Translations under genes and position numbers: made by a program
Source of the DNA: a virus
Virus record (IMG/VR): IMGVR_UViG_3300045999_001521
Span: 1 to 36,725 of that record
DNA: 36,725 nt
Direction: 5' to 3' (one strand)
Shown: one piece after another, positions 28,874-36,357 of the stretch
How positions within the stretch are numbered: position 1 is the stretch's first letter
Layout of the letters: the number at the start of each line of letters is the position of its first letter
The notes under the pieces: generated by a model
Told to the model about the DNA's origin: nothing
Databases searched by the model: none
Seen by the model: only the letters and a program-made list of their open reading frames with translations

Positions 28874-29088
28874 TGGCAAAGCTACCGACCAAGACCCGCA
28901 ACAAGCTACCTAAGAGCGATTTTGGGTTGCCGGGGTCGCGTAAATACCCAATGCCTGATAAATCTCATGCTGCGAACGCTAAAGCGCGCGCTACACAAAT
29001 GGAAAAAGCAGGCAAGTTGAGTCCATCGGCTAAGGCCAAGATTGACGCTAAGGCTAACAAAATCCTTGGCAAAAAAGGTAAAAAGTAA
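28873..29088 (+). CDS. DUF6582-like small basic protein, 71 aa
   Basis: The product begins MAKLPTKTRNKLPKSDFGLP, followed by GSRKYPMPDKSHAANAKARA, the pattern of DUF6582-type proteins ('LP...RN.LP...F.LPG.RKYP.PDK.HA.NA..R'). The end is a Lys-rich helix. It is basic and without spans. It is the last of the basic row and stands 5 bases before the portal gene. Confidence 0.82.
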   Translation: MAKLPTKTRNKLPKSDFGLPGSRKYPMPDKSHAANAKARATQMEKAGKLSPSAKAKIDAKANKILGKKGKK

Positions 29089-29093
29089 CCACA

Positions 29094-31328
29094 ATGGCTG
29101 ATCCGACAGGTATTAACAAGGTAGGCGATGTAGCTGACATCGGTAGCGATCCAGCGAACACCCGCGGTGACCCTGATACAATGGCAACCATGCGCCATCG
29201 GCTACAGATGTCTATGGCAGCCTATTCGGACAGCCGTGAAGACGAACTGGACGACCTTCGGTTTATGGCGGGCAGCCCAGACAACCAGTGGCAGTGGCCT
29301 GCTGACGTGTTGGCGACCCGCGGCGCGGTGCAAGGCCAGACAATTAACGCACGACCCTGCTTGACAATTAACAAATTGCCGCAGCACGTCCGTCAGGTGA
29401 CGAACGAACAGCGTCAAAACCGGCCTGCCGGTAAGGTAATCCCTGTCGATGACAATGCTGACATTGAAGTGGCAGCGATCTTCGACGGTGTCGTGCGGCA
29501 CATTGAGTATATGTCCGATGCGGACGTAGCCTACGACACAGCCTGCGACAACCAAGTCACCTACGGCGAAGGCTATATTCGTCTGATTACGGAATATTGC
29601 AACGAAGAGACTTTCGACCAAGACGTGCGGATTATGCGCGTCCGCAACGCTTTCAGCGTCTACATGGACCCTACGATCCAAGACCCATGCGGTGCAGACG
29701 CTGAATGGTGCTTTGTCACACAGGATATGACCAAAGACGAGTATGAGCGCGAGTTTCCAGACGCGACACCCATTTCGTCGATCCTGTCAACCGCTGTTGG
29801 CGATGAAAGCATGTCGGCATGGCTGGACGAAGACACTATCCGCGTCGCGGAGTATTTCTACTATAAGCGCAAGCGCGAGACGCTGAATCTGTACCCAGAT
29901 AACGTCACGGCGTTCAAAGATACGCCGATGGATAAGCAACTGCGCGCTATGTACGGCAAGCCTGTCCGCACACGCGAAGTAGACCGCAAAAAAGTCATGT
30001 GGATGAAGACCAATGGCTATGACGTGCTGGACGAACGCGAGTGGCCGGGCAAGTATATCCCTGTCGTGCGCGTCGTAGGTAACGAATTTGAGGTTCAGGG
30101 CCAGATTTACGTGTCCGGTCTGGTGCGTAACGCCAAAGACGCACAGCGCATGTACAACTACTGGACCAGCCAAGAGGCAGAAATGCTGGCGCTGGCGCCA
30201 AAAGCACCGTTTATCGCCTATGGCGGTCAGTTCGAAGGTTATGAGAACCAGTGGAAGACTGCCAACACGACCAACTGGCCGTATTTGGAAGTCAACCCAG
30301 ACGTTACAGACGGCGCTGGGAACGTATTGCCGCTCCCGCAGCGTGCAGCCCCACCGCTGCCGCAAACAGGGCTGATACAGGCTAAAATGGGTGCTGGTGA
30401 GGACATCAAGTCCACCACCGGCCAGTATGACGCCTCATTGGGCCAACAAGGCAACGAACGGTCTGCAAAAGCCATCGTCGCACGCGAAAAGCAGGGCGAT
30501 GTTGGCACGTACCATTATGTTGACAACCTTGCTCGTGCGATCCGTCACATCACCCGCCAGCTTGTCGATATTATCCCTAAGATTTACGACACACAGCGCA
30601 TCGCGCGTATCATCGGTGTTGATGGCGAAGTCAGCATGGTCAAAATCGACCCTACGCAGCCAGAGCCTGTCAGGGAAATTCGTGACCAAAATGGCGGTTT
30701 GATTGAGAAAATCTACAACCCGTCAGTCGGCACATACGACGTTATGGTCACAACTGGCCCCGGCTACATGACCAAGCGCCAAGAAGCACTTGATGCTATG
30801 TCGATGATCCTGCAATCCAACCCGCAGCTTTGGACTGTGGCGGGCGATCTGTTCATCAAGAACATGGATTGGCCCGGAGCGCAGGAAATGGCGAAGCGGT
30901 TTAAGAAAATCCTTGATCCGAAAGTCTTGGAAGAAGGCGACCAATCGCCTGAAGTCATGGCCGCCAAGCAGCAGATTGAGGCTCTGTCGCAAGAACTCAA
31001 CCGCGTTTCTGACATCATGGAGAACATCCAAGATAGCGCAGAACAGCAGAAAATTGCCATCGACAGGTACAAGGCTGAAGTGCAGGCTTACGAAGCCGAA
31101 ACCAAGCGTATCTCTGCTGTACAAAACAGCATGACACCTGAGCAAATTCAGGATATTGTCATGGGTACGATTGCAGGCGCGCTGGATACAGGCGACTTGA
31201 TCGGCGGTTCTCCTGAAATGCGCGAAGTGCCGCAGATGGAAGAACAGATGCCAGAAGCCCCAGAGATGGGTGAGCAGCCTGAGATGCCAATGGAAATGCC
31301 TGAACAAGCCCCTGAAGGAATGATGTAA
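29094..31328 (+). CDS. Portal protein, P22 gp1-like
   Basis: This 744-residue protein forms the dodecameric vertex through which DNA is packaged and leaves. Family landmarks are the early DELDDLRFMAGSPDNQW segment, PCLTINKLPQHVRQVTNEQR near residues 85-104, VTYGEGYIRLITEY near 155, and a KATGQYDASLG-like patch in the form STTGQYDASLGQQGNERS near 440-458. The C-terminal 130 residues are helical and end in a Met/Glu/Pro-rich tail, similar to the barrel of P22 portal but shorter and disordered at the end. Its TAA overlaps the next ATG as TAATG. Confidence 0.93.
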   Translation: MADPTGINKVGDVADIGSDPANTRGDPDTMATMRHRLQMSMAAYSDSREDELDDLRFMAGSPDNQWQWPADVLATRGAVQGQTINARPCLTINKLPQHVRQVTNEQRQNRPAGKVIPVDDNADIEVAAIFDGVVRHIEYMSDADVAYDTACDNQVTYGEGYIRLITEYCNEETFDQDVRIMRVRNAFSVYMDPTIQDPCGADAEWCFVTQDMTKDEYEREFPDATPISSILSTAVGDESMSAWLDEDTIRVAEYFYYKRKRETLNLYPDNVTAFKDTPMDKQLRAMYGKPVRTREVDRKKVMWMKTNGYDVLDEREWPGKYIPVVRVVGNEFEVQGQIYVSGLVRNAKDAQRMYNYWTSQEAEMLALAPKAPFIAYGGQFEGYENQWKTANTTNWPYLEVNPDVTDGAGNVLPLPQRAAPPLPQTGLIQAKMGAGEDIKSTTGQYDASLGQQGNERSAKAIVAREKQGDVGTYHYVDNLARAIRHITRQLVDIIPKIYDTQRIARIIGVDGEVSMVKIDPTQPEPVREIRDQNGGLIEKIYNPSVGTYDVMVTTGPGYMTKRQEALDAMSMILQSNPQLWTVAGDLFIKNMDWPGAQEMAKRFKKILDPKVLEEGDQSPEVMAAKQQIEALSQELNRVSDIMENIQDSAEQQKIAIDRYKAEVQAYEAETKRISAVQNSMTPEQIQDIVMGTIAGALDTGDLIGGSPEMREVPQMEEQMPEAPEMGEQPEMPMEMPEQAPEGMM

Positions 31329-31690
31329 TGAGTTGCGCTGATTTTATAGGTACACTGTTTCTTGCGCGCGATGTGGCTCACTCGACGCACCTGAACACGC
31401 GCAGCTACGCAAAACATAAAGCCTTGCAGAAATTCTACACAGGTATCATTGACTTAGCAGATGATTTTGCAGAGGCTTATCAAGGCAAATATGGCCTCAT
31501 CGGACCTATTTCGCTGATGTCGGCTAAGAAAACCAACAACATTGTCGAGTTTCTTGAAGGTCAGGTAGACGAACTTGAGGAAATGCGGTATAAAGTCGTC
31601 GATAAGGAGTGTACCCCACTTCAAAACATTATCGACGAGATTTTTGGCCTGTATTACAGCACGCTGTATAAACTGAAATTTCTCGCATAA
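31328..31690 (+). CDS. DUF5856-like helical protein, 120 aa
   Basis: The protein is all-helical: CADFIGTLFLARDVAHSTHL, then NTRSYAKHKALQKFYTGIID and LADDFAEAYQGKYG. The 'H..H..T.SYA.H.AL..FY..I.D..D..AEAY.G.YG' pattern resembles Dps/ferritin-like four-helix proteins of the DUF5856 type found in other phages. Two His and several acidic residues could bind metal. It is coupled to the portal gene by TAATG. Whether it is a virion or an infected-cell protein is unclear. Confidence 0.75.
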   Translation: MSCADFIGTLFLARDVAHSTHLNTRSYAKHKALQKFYTGIIDLADDFAEAYQGKYGLIGPISLMSAKKTNNIVEFLEGQVDELEEMRYKVVDKECTPLQNIIDEIFGLYYSTLYKLKFLA

Positions 31691-31699
31691 GGACGCGCT

Positions 31700-32005
31700 A
31701 TGGAACTCTTAAACCCACTAAGCAAAGCTGATTATCCTGCATACAGCGTGGCGTATACCGGCACTGCTGGTAACACGTCCACATGGCCTCCCGGCGCGCA
31801 AGGCGTTGTGGTCTGGTCCGATCAGGCTTGCTACGTCGAAGTAGGCGTCGGCGCTGTAGCTACGACCGCCAGCACGCCAATCCCGCCATTTACGCCAATT
31901 CCTTTTGTGCTGACTGTCAACACGAACGGCGCACCTTGGCGCGTGAGCGCCATTCAGGTGTCCACAGGTGGTACGGTGTACGCCAAGCCGATCAACCGGA
32001 ATTAA
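31700..32005 (+). CDS. Small beta-rich virion-type protein, 101 aa
   Basis: The product starts MELLNPLSKADYPAYSVAYT and has strands around STWPPGAQGVVVWSDQACYV, PIPPFTPIPFVLTV and GAPWRVSAIQVSTGGTVYAK. No signal or span. Similar short beta proteins stand before fibre genes in other phages. I infer a virion surface component. AAGGACGCGCT is the ribosome site. Confidence 0.7.
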   Translation: MELLNPLSKADYPAYSVAYTGTAGNTSTWPPGAQGVVVWSDQACYVEVGVGAVATTASTPIPPFTPIPFVLTVNTNGAPWRVSAIQVSTGGTVYAKPINRN

Positions 32006-32008
32006 TAT

Positions 32009-32170
32009 ATGGGGTTTGGTGGCGCCCTTCGTAACGGTATTGCGCTCGGTCTGGGCAGCATTATCTCGTTTTTTTCGGGCTATGGTCCGGATCAAGCGCA
32101 GGGCAACCTCGAAACTGAAAATGGTGACAACCTCGTCCAAGAGGACGGCGGTTTGTTGCTACTGGAGTAA
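32009..32170 (+). CDS. Small protein with fibre-cassette C-terminal tag, 53 aa
   Basis: ATG 32009 opens 53 codons. A Gly-rich hydrophobic start (MGFGGALRNGIALGLGSIIS) could cross or touch a membrane; the end is acidic and reads ENGDNLVQEDGGLLLLE. That last part is repeated at the end of the 30-residue protein at 32918. The next gene begins a fibre 4 bases later. Function unknown. Confidence 0.68.
   Translation: MGFGGALRNGIALGLGSIISFFSGYGPDQAQGNLETENGDNLVQEDGGLLLLE
32126..32170 (+). repeat. Fibre-cassette tag repeat, copy 1
   Basis: These 45 bases recur at 32966-33010 with three substitutions. Both copies end a small gene at its TAA and directly precede a fibre or spike gene (32174 and 33015). 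They encode DNLVQ(E/K)DGGLLLLE. Confidence 0.9.
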
Positions 32171-32173
32171 AAA

Positions 32174-32734
32174 ATGGCAGACTTAAAAATTTCTCAACTT
32201 ACGGGCGCATCAACGCCTCTTACAGGTACTGAGGTTGTCCCTCTTGTTCAAAGCAACGTAACTAAAAAAGTTGCTGTTGCGGATTTGGTGAGCGGGTTTG
32301 CGGCAAGTAAAAACCCTACGTTTAGCGCGTTTGGCGACGTGGCTCAAACTCTGACTGCTGGTGTTTATACCAAAGCCACTCTGGGGTCTGAGGAATACGA
32401 CACGAACAACAATTTTGCATCCAGCACTTTCACCCCCACTGTCGCCGGATATTATCAACTGAATTTGAAACTATCAGTTGCCGGCACAAGTGTGACTCGC
32501 TTAATTGCCGATTTCCGTAAAAATGGTAGCGGCGCAAACAATGGCCGCACATTAGATTACGGTTTTACGCTTGGTTCTTTTGGGATTTTTACCGCTAGCA
32601 ATATCATGTATTTTAATGGGTCAACTGACTATTGCGAAATATGGGTATATTTGGATGGGGTCGGCACTTTGACCATCAGTAGCAATGATAAAAATACTAC
32701 TTTCTTTCAAGGCACTTTAGTGAGGGCGGCATGA
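32174..32734 (+). CDS. Short tail fibre with C1q-like head domain, 186 aa
   Basis: The N-terminus MADLKISQLTGASTPLTGTE, then VVPLVQSNVTKKVAVADL, is the standard virion-anchor segment of many phage fibres. From about residue 55 the chain has the jelly-roll pattern of C1q/TNF-like trimeric domains (FTPTVAGYYQLNLKLSVAG, then RLIADFRKNGSG and a final FFQGTLV strand). It probably forms a short trimeric receptor-binding fibre. The stop overlaps the start of a putative fibre chaperone as ATGA. Confidence 0.8.
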   Translation: MADLKISQLTGASTPLTGTEVVPLVQSNVTKKVAVADLVSGFAASKNPTFSAFGDVAQTLTAGVYTKATLGSEEYDTNNNFASSTFTPTVAGYYQLNLKLSVAGTSVTRLIADFRKNGSGANNGRTLDYGFTLGSFGIFTASNIMYFNGSTDYCEIWVYLDGVGTLTISSNDKNTTFFQGTLVRAA

Positions 32735-32907
32735 TGACACTCCCCGAAAAAATAAAAACTATCTACCCCGAACTGCAAAATTTTGATTTTGCTTCAGGCG
32801 TAATTACTTTGCAAAACGATTCTGATGGCAAAGGTGATTACATCGCTGAATGGAACCATTCAAGTTTACCCAAACCTACTGCCGCTGCACTGGATGCAGT
32901 GGGATAA
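32731..32907 (+). CDS. Putative fibre assembly / XkdW-like protein, 58 aa
   Basis: ATG 32731 overlaps the fibre stop. The product is MMTLPEKIKTIYPELQNFDF, then ASGVITLQNDSDGKGDYIAE and WNHSSLPKPTAAALDAVG. The 'F.F..G.I.LQ...DG...YI..WNH...PKPT...LDA' layout is that of small proteins encoded right after fibres, often called XkdW-like or fibre assembly proteins. Coupling to the C1q-like fibre supports a chaperone or cap role. Confidence 0.78.
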   Translation: MMTLPEKIKTIYPELQNFDFASGVITLQNDSDGKGDYIAEWNHSSLPKPTAAALDAVG

Positions 32908-32917
32908 GGAATCTTGA

Positions 32918-33010
32918 ATGGCTGTAAGTCTTTCTTGTTTTGCTGGCGTAAGCTGGCAGTTTCTTGACAACCTCGTCCAAAAGGACGGCGGATTGTTGCT
33001 GCTGGAGTAA
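32918..33010 (+). CDS. Micro-gene with duplicated fibre-cassette tag, 30 aa
   Basis: AAGGAATCTTGA leads to ATG 32918 and 30 codons, MAVSLSCFAGVSWQFL followed by DNLVQKDGGLLLLE. The last 14 residues nearly equal the end of the 53-residue protein at 32009. The tailspike starts 4 bases after its stop. It may be a recombination product carrying the tag, or a genuine micropeptide. Confidence 0.45.
   Translation: MAVSLSCFAGVSWQFLDNLVQKDGGLLLLE
32966..33010 (+). repeat. Fibre-cassette tag repeat, copy 2
   Basis: Second copy of the 45-base segment at 32126-32170, differing at three positions. It ends at the TAA immediately before the tailspike gene. Confidence 0.9.
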
Positions 33011-33014
33011 TTAG

Positions 33015-35126
33015 ATGTCAGTAACCCCTTCACCCATCGGCGGCTTTGCAGCGCAGTTCTTCGACAATAACGGCGTTATTTTGTCGGGCGGCAAGATTTA
33101 TACCTATGCAGCCGGCACGACTACGCCGCAGGCGACGTACACCAGCGCGTCAGGCACTACGCCGCACGCAAACCCTATCATATTGGATAGCGCAGGACGC
33201 GTACCGGGCGGTGAGATTTGGTTGACTGACGGTCTGGTCTATAAGTTTGTCATCGAAACAGCCACAGGCATCCTGCTTGGTACTTATGACAACATCACTG
33301 GCGTTAACTCGAACTTCGTCAACTACACGGTGCAGGAAGAAGTCATCACGGCTACCGCCGGCCAAACTGTGTTCAACCTCTCGACGATCAACTACACGCC
33401 CGGCACAAACTCGCTGTCGGTCTACATCGACGGCGTGAACCAGTATGTTGGGGACAGCTATCTGGAAACGGACAGCGACACTGTGACGTTTACGTCTGGC
33501 GTACACGTCGGCGGCGAAGTGAAGTTTACGACCGCAGTGCAGACGACCACAGGCGCTGTAGACGCGTCGATTGTCAGCTATGATCCGCCGTTTGCTGGTA
33601 GCGTGGCTACCAACGTCGAAGCTAAGCTGGCGCAAACCGTTTCGGTCATGGATTTCGGCGCTACTGGCGACGGTGTGACAGATGATACGGCGGCTATTCA
33701 GGCTGCTCTTGATATAGTTGGACCTAAAACGGTTGTAATACCAGCAGGCGAATATCTTATTACCTCGCTTGAGGTAACAGAGCAGTTTACAACCATTCAA
33801 TCTGATACGGCCACGTTACTTCTTAGTCCAACTGGCGCACAGACGCACGCGCTGAAACTTTCAACAAACTTTTTAACGATCACTGGAAGTTTGATTTTTG
33901 ATGGCGGTTTGAACAGCAATTACGACAGCACGCTTTGGATTAAAGGCGGCTATGGCCGTTACGATAACATTACCTTCCGGCGCTGTAAGCTGGCTATTCG
34001 CATCGGCGAAAATGGTGTCAATCAGGTAAGTCTGTCGGAAATGTTCTTCAACAAGTGCGTCACCAATCAGTGCCGCAACGGTTTGGAAATGTACGGCCTA
34101 TTTACCGTTGGCTCTTTTACCGACTGCGTCTTGGTAGGCGGCGAAGACGCTGCATGGAACGGTCAAGATGTAACCACAGTCAAAAACTTTGGCGGTCGCA
34201 TATACGCTGAAAACAGTTATTTCTACGGCGCAGAAACCGACGATTACCCTATTTTTGAACTTAATCAGGTTTTGTATGATGGCTTGTATTACACTGGATA
34301 TATTAGCCTAAGCCAGTGTGAGTCTGAAGTTTACGGCAAGCCCTTTATATGGGTCAACAATCTTTCTGCGGTAAATAACGCTGTAGACTCAGGTGGCGTA
34401 ACGCTGACAAATTGCCGATTGGATTTCTACAACTATGCGGCTCTTTCGCCGCAACCTGATTTTTTCCGGTTCAATAACTATTTTACTGGACGGTTTGTCA
34501 CTAAAAATAACCAGTTCAGATTTACACAGCCGTTAAATAAACGTCCATTTGCGCTTGGCGCTAACACGCAAGCACAGATCAATTTTGAGGATATGTACCG
34601 CGAAGGTGCTTATTACGGCACTAACGCAGCTTCATATCCGGGCTTGCCACCGCAAGTTCCGTTCCAGACGGTTTTAAGCGTGACTCGAAATGCAGCGTTT
34701 ACAGCAGGGCTTGGAACAGCCGCATTGCCTCTTCTGTTTGATACTGTTCGCACTGGGATCAACGGCAATCGCATTGTATTGGCGGATTATTACAACACCG
34801 CAACGGGTGTATTTACGGTTCCGCCGGGCGGTTTGAGCAGCATTATGGTTGTTGCAAACTATATCGTTTCGGGTGCTTTAGGTGCTGCCCCAGCGGTTTG
34901 GGTTAACTACACAAGCACAGACCAAGGCTTTAGCAATCGTCGGCTTGCACAAAGTAAGATGATTGCTGGAGGTGGACAAGCGATAGCTATCATTCCTGAA
35001 GCATCCCCCGGCGATGAAATTTCGTTTGTTATGTATACAGACAACGCTGGGGCTGCTCTAGATGTGACCTCACCTTTCTATAACGAAATGACAATTTCTG
35101 CGTACATTACTACACCAAATGCTTAA
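33015..35126 (+). CDS. Tailspike with pectate-lyase-like beta-helix, 703 aa
   Basis: The N-terminal head-binding region (about 1-115) has the known fibre pattern FAAQFFDNNGVILSGGKIYT, then YAAGTTTPQATYTSASGT and NPIILDSAGRVPGGEIWLTD. A second beta module (ATAGQTVFNLSTINYTPGTN, then SLSVYIDGVNQ) follows at 115-180. At about 208 the sequence VSVMDFGATGDGVTDDTAAI marks the start of a right-handed parallel beta-helix of pectate-lyase type, as in many depolymerase spikes. The final 150 residues form a separate beta domain, probably trimerising. It likely binds and cuts host surface polysaccharide; catalytic residues are not identified. Confidence 0.88.
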   Translation: MSVTPSPIGGFAAQFFDNNGVILSGGKIYTYAAGTTTPQATYTSASGTTPHANPIILDSAGRVPGGEIWLTDGLVYKFVIETATGILLGTYDNITGVNSNFVNYTVQEEVITATAGQTVFNLSTINYTPGTNSLSVYIDGVNQYVGDSYLETDSDTVTFTSGVHVGGEVKFTTAVQTTTGAVDASIVSYDPPFAGSVATNVEAKLAQTVSVMDFGATGDGVTDDTAAIQAALDIVGPKTVVIPAGEYLITSLEVTEQFTTIQSDTATLLLSPTGAQTHALKLSTNFLTITGSLIFDGGLNSNYDSTLWIKGGYGRYDNITFRRCKLAIRIGENGVNQVSLSEMFFNKCVTNQCRNGLEMYGLFTVGSFTDCVLVGGEDAAWNGQDVTTVKNFGGRIYAENSYFYGAETDDYPIFELNQVLYDGLYYTGYISLSQCESEVYGKPFIWVNNLSAVNNAVDSGGVTLTNCRLDFYNYAALSPQPDFFRFNNYFTGRFVTKNNQFRFTQPLNKRPFALGANTQAQINFEDMYREGAYYGTNAASYPGLPPQVPFQTVLSVTRNAAFTAGLGTAALPLLFDTVRTGINGNRIVLADYYNTATGVFTVPPGGLSSIMVVANYIVSGALGAAPAVWVNYTSTDQGFSNRRLAQSKMIAGGGQAIAIIPEASPGDEISFVMYTDNAGAALDVTSPFYNEMTISAYITTPNA

Positions 35127-35136
35127 AGGTTGAGAT

Positions 35137-35239
35137 ATGGCTGACAAAAAAAATATCTGCTTTAACTGGTGCTTCAACGCCTTTAGCGGGCGCGGAATTT
35201 TCGCCGATTGTGCGGAACGAAAATATAACCCTAACATAA
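35137..35239 (+). pseudogene. Broken tail-fibre N-terminal anchor remnant
   Basis: From ATG 35137 the sequence reads MADKK and then, after an A8 run (35145-35152), continues as a fibre anchor only if one A is skipped: ISALTGASTPLAGAEFSPIV, ending TAA at 35237-35239. This matches the anchor of the fibre at 32174 (MADLKISQLTGASTPLTGTE). In the written frame it becomes an unrelated 41-codon ORF to 35262. It is a shifted, truncated copy; slippage on the A run or a sequence error are alternatives. Confidence 0.7.
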
Positions 35240-35252
35240 AAAAGGTGTTTTC

Positions 35253-35468
35253 ATGGCGTTAACACAAGTATCTTGGTCGCTTATAGACACACCAAGTGTT
35301 TCTGCCACCAACATCTCAAACAAAGCATCAACCGTTAATACGGCAGGAAAATATGAAGGTCTTATGGTTTGGGATACTACTAACCGTCGCATGATGCGCG
35401 CGCGGGGCGCGACTGATGTATCTCCGTGGGATTGCGTGGATGGGTCCGTTAGCGTAACCCCTGCTTAA
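35253..35468 (+). CDS. Small beta-type protein, 71 aa
   Basis: The product is MALTQVSWSLIDTPSVSATN, then a KYEGLMVWDTTNRRMMRARG segment, and an end SPWDCVDGSVSVTPA. 'G.MV.DTTN..M..A.G....PW..V' is a pattern of small domains at fibre ends and of stand-alone fibre-linked proteins. AAAAAAGGTGTTTTC leads to its ATG. It closes the fibre cassette. Exact role is unknown. Confidence 0.72.
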   Translation: MALTQVSWSLIDTPSVSATNISNKASTVNTAGKYEGLMVWDTTNRRMMRARGATDVSPWDCVDGSVSVTPA

Positions 35469-35479
35469 CAAGATTGCCA

Positions 35480-35533
35480 GACTGCATCAAATGATGTAGT
35501 CTAGCCACCAACCGTACTGATGCGGCTCATCAG
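35480..35533 (+). other. Two hairpins before the scaffold gene
   Basis: GACTGCATC (35480-35488) pairs with GATGTAGTC (35493-35501) with one wobble and an AAAT loop. CTGATG (35517-35522) pairs with CATCAG (35528-35533) over 5 bases. They fill most of the 85-base gap between fibre and scaffold genes. Without T tracts, processing or regulation is more likely than termination. Confidence 0.5.
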
Positions 35534-35553
35534 GAACTCTCTAAGGGTTAAAC

Positions 35554-36342
35554 ATGGACGATAATGTCTTTACCGAAGCGGATGCCTCCGCGCCAGAACT
35601 CGAAGCCACGGCAGCAATCGAGCCTGTAGAAAACACGACGCCGGAAGAGCAGTCTGCTGAGCAGGAAGCACCCAAGACCTTCACACAAGAAGACTTGGAC
35701 GCCATTGTAGGCAAACGACTCGCAAGAGAGCAGCGTAAATGGGAACGCGAACAGGCTCAAAGAGCAGAGGAAATGCAGGCACGGCAGCAGCCGATCCACG
35801 ACATTACCCCTGATCAATTTGAGACTTATGAGGATTACGCAGAGGTTTTGGCCGAACGTAAAGCCGAAGAACTGCTGGCACGCCGTGAAAAGGACAGCCA
35901 GCAACGTGCAATGCTAGAGTCTTATCACGAACGTGAAGAGGCGGCGCGGGACAAATATGACGACTTTGAACAAGTCGCCTATAACCCCAGCCTTCCAATC
36001 ACCGACGCGATGGCACTAGCAATACAAGCGTCAGATATTGGTCCCGACGTGATTTATCACTTAGGGCTTAACCAAAAAGACGCCCAGCGTATCTCGCGTA
36101 TGGACCCCATTTTGCAAGCTAGGGAAATTGGTATAATCGAGGCGCGGCTTACAGCCGAACCTACGTTTAAAAAAACCTCTAACGCCCCGGCACCGATTGC
36201 ACCTGTCACTGCCCGCACCGCTGGTGCGCCGACATTTGATACGACAGACCCACGGGCGGTAAAGTCCATGAGTACGTCAGATTGGATCGAGGCAGAACGG
36301 CTACGGCAGATCAAGAAGTACGAGGCACAACGCAACCGATAA
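35554..36342 (+). CDS. Scaffolding protein, P22 gp8-like
   Basis: This 262-residue, highly charged, mainly helical protein stands between fibre cassette and coat, in the same relative order as gp8 and gp5 in P22. The first 45 residues are acidic (EATAAIEPVENTTPEEQSAE), then QEDLDAIVGKRLAREQRKWE and long Glu/Arg/Gln helices, and a basic C-terminal end (SDWIEAERLRQIKKYEAQRN). The basic C-terminal helix is the part that binds coat in P22. It guides procapsid assembly and is expelled on packaging. Length is somewhat below P22 gp8 (303). Confidence 0.85.
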   Translation: MDDNVFTEADASAPELEATAAIEPVENTTPEEQSAEQEAPKTFTQEDLDAIVGKRLAREQRKWEREQAQRAEEMQARQQPIHDITPDQFETYEDYAEVLAERKAEELLARREKDSQQRAMLESYHEREEAARDKYDDFEQVAYNPSLPITDAMALAIQASDIGPDVIYHLGLNQKDAQRISRMDPILQAREIGIIEARLTAEPTFKKTSNAPAPIAPVTARTAGAPTFDTTDPRAVKSMSTSDWIEAERLRQIKKYEAQRNR

Positions 36343-36357
36343 TTTAGGATTATTTCC

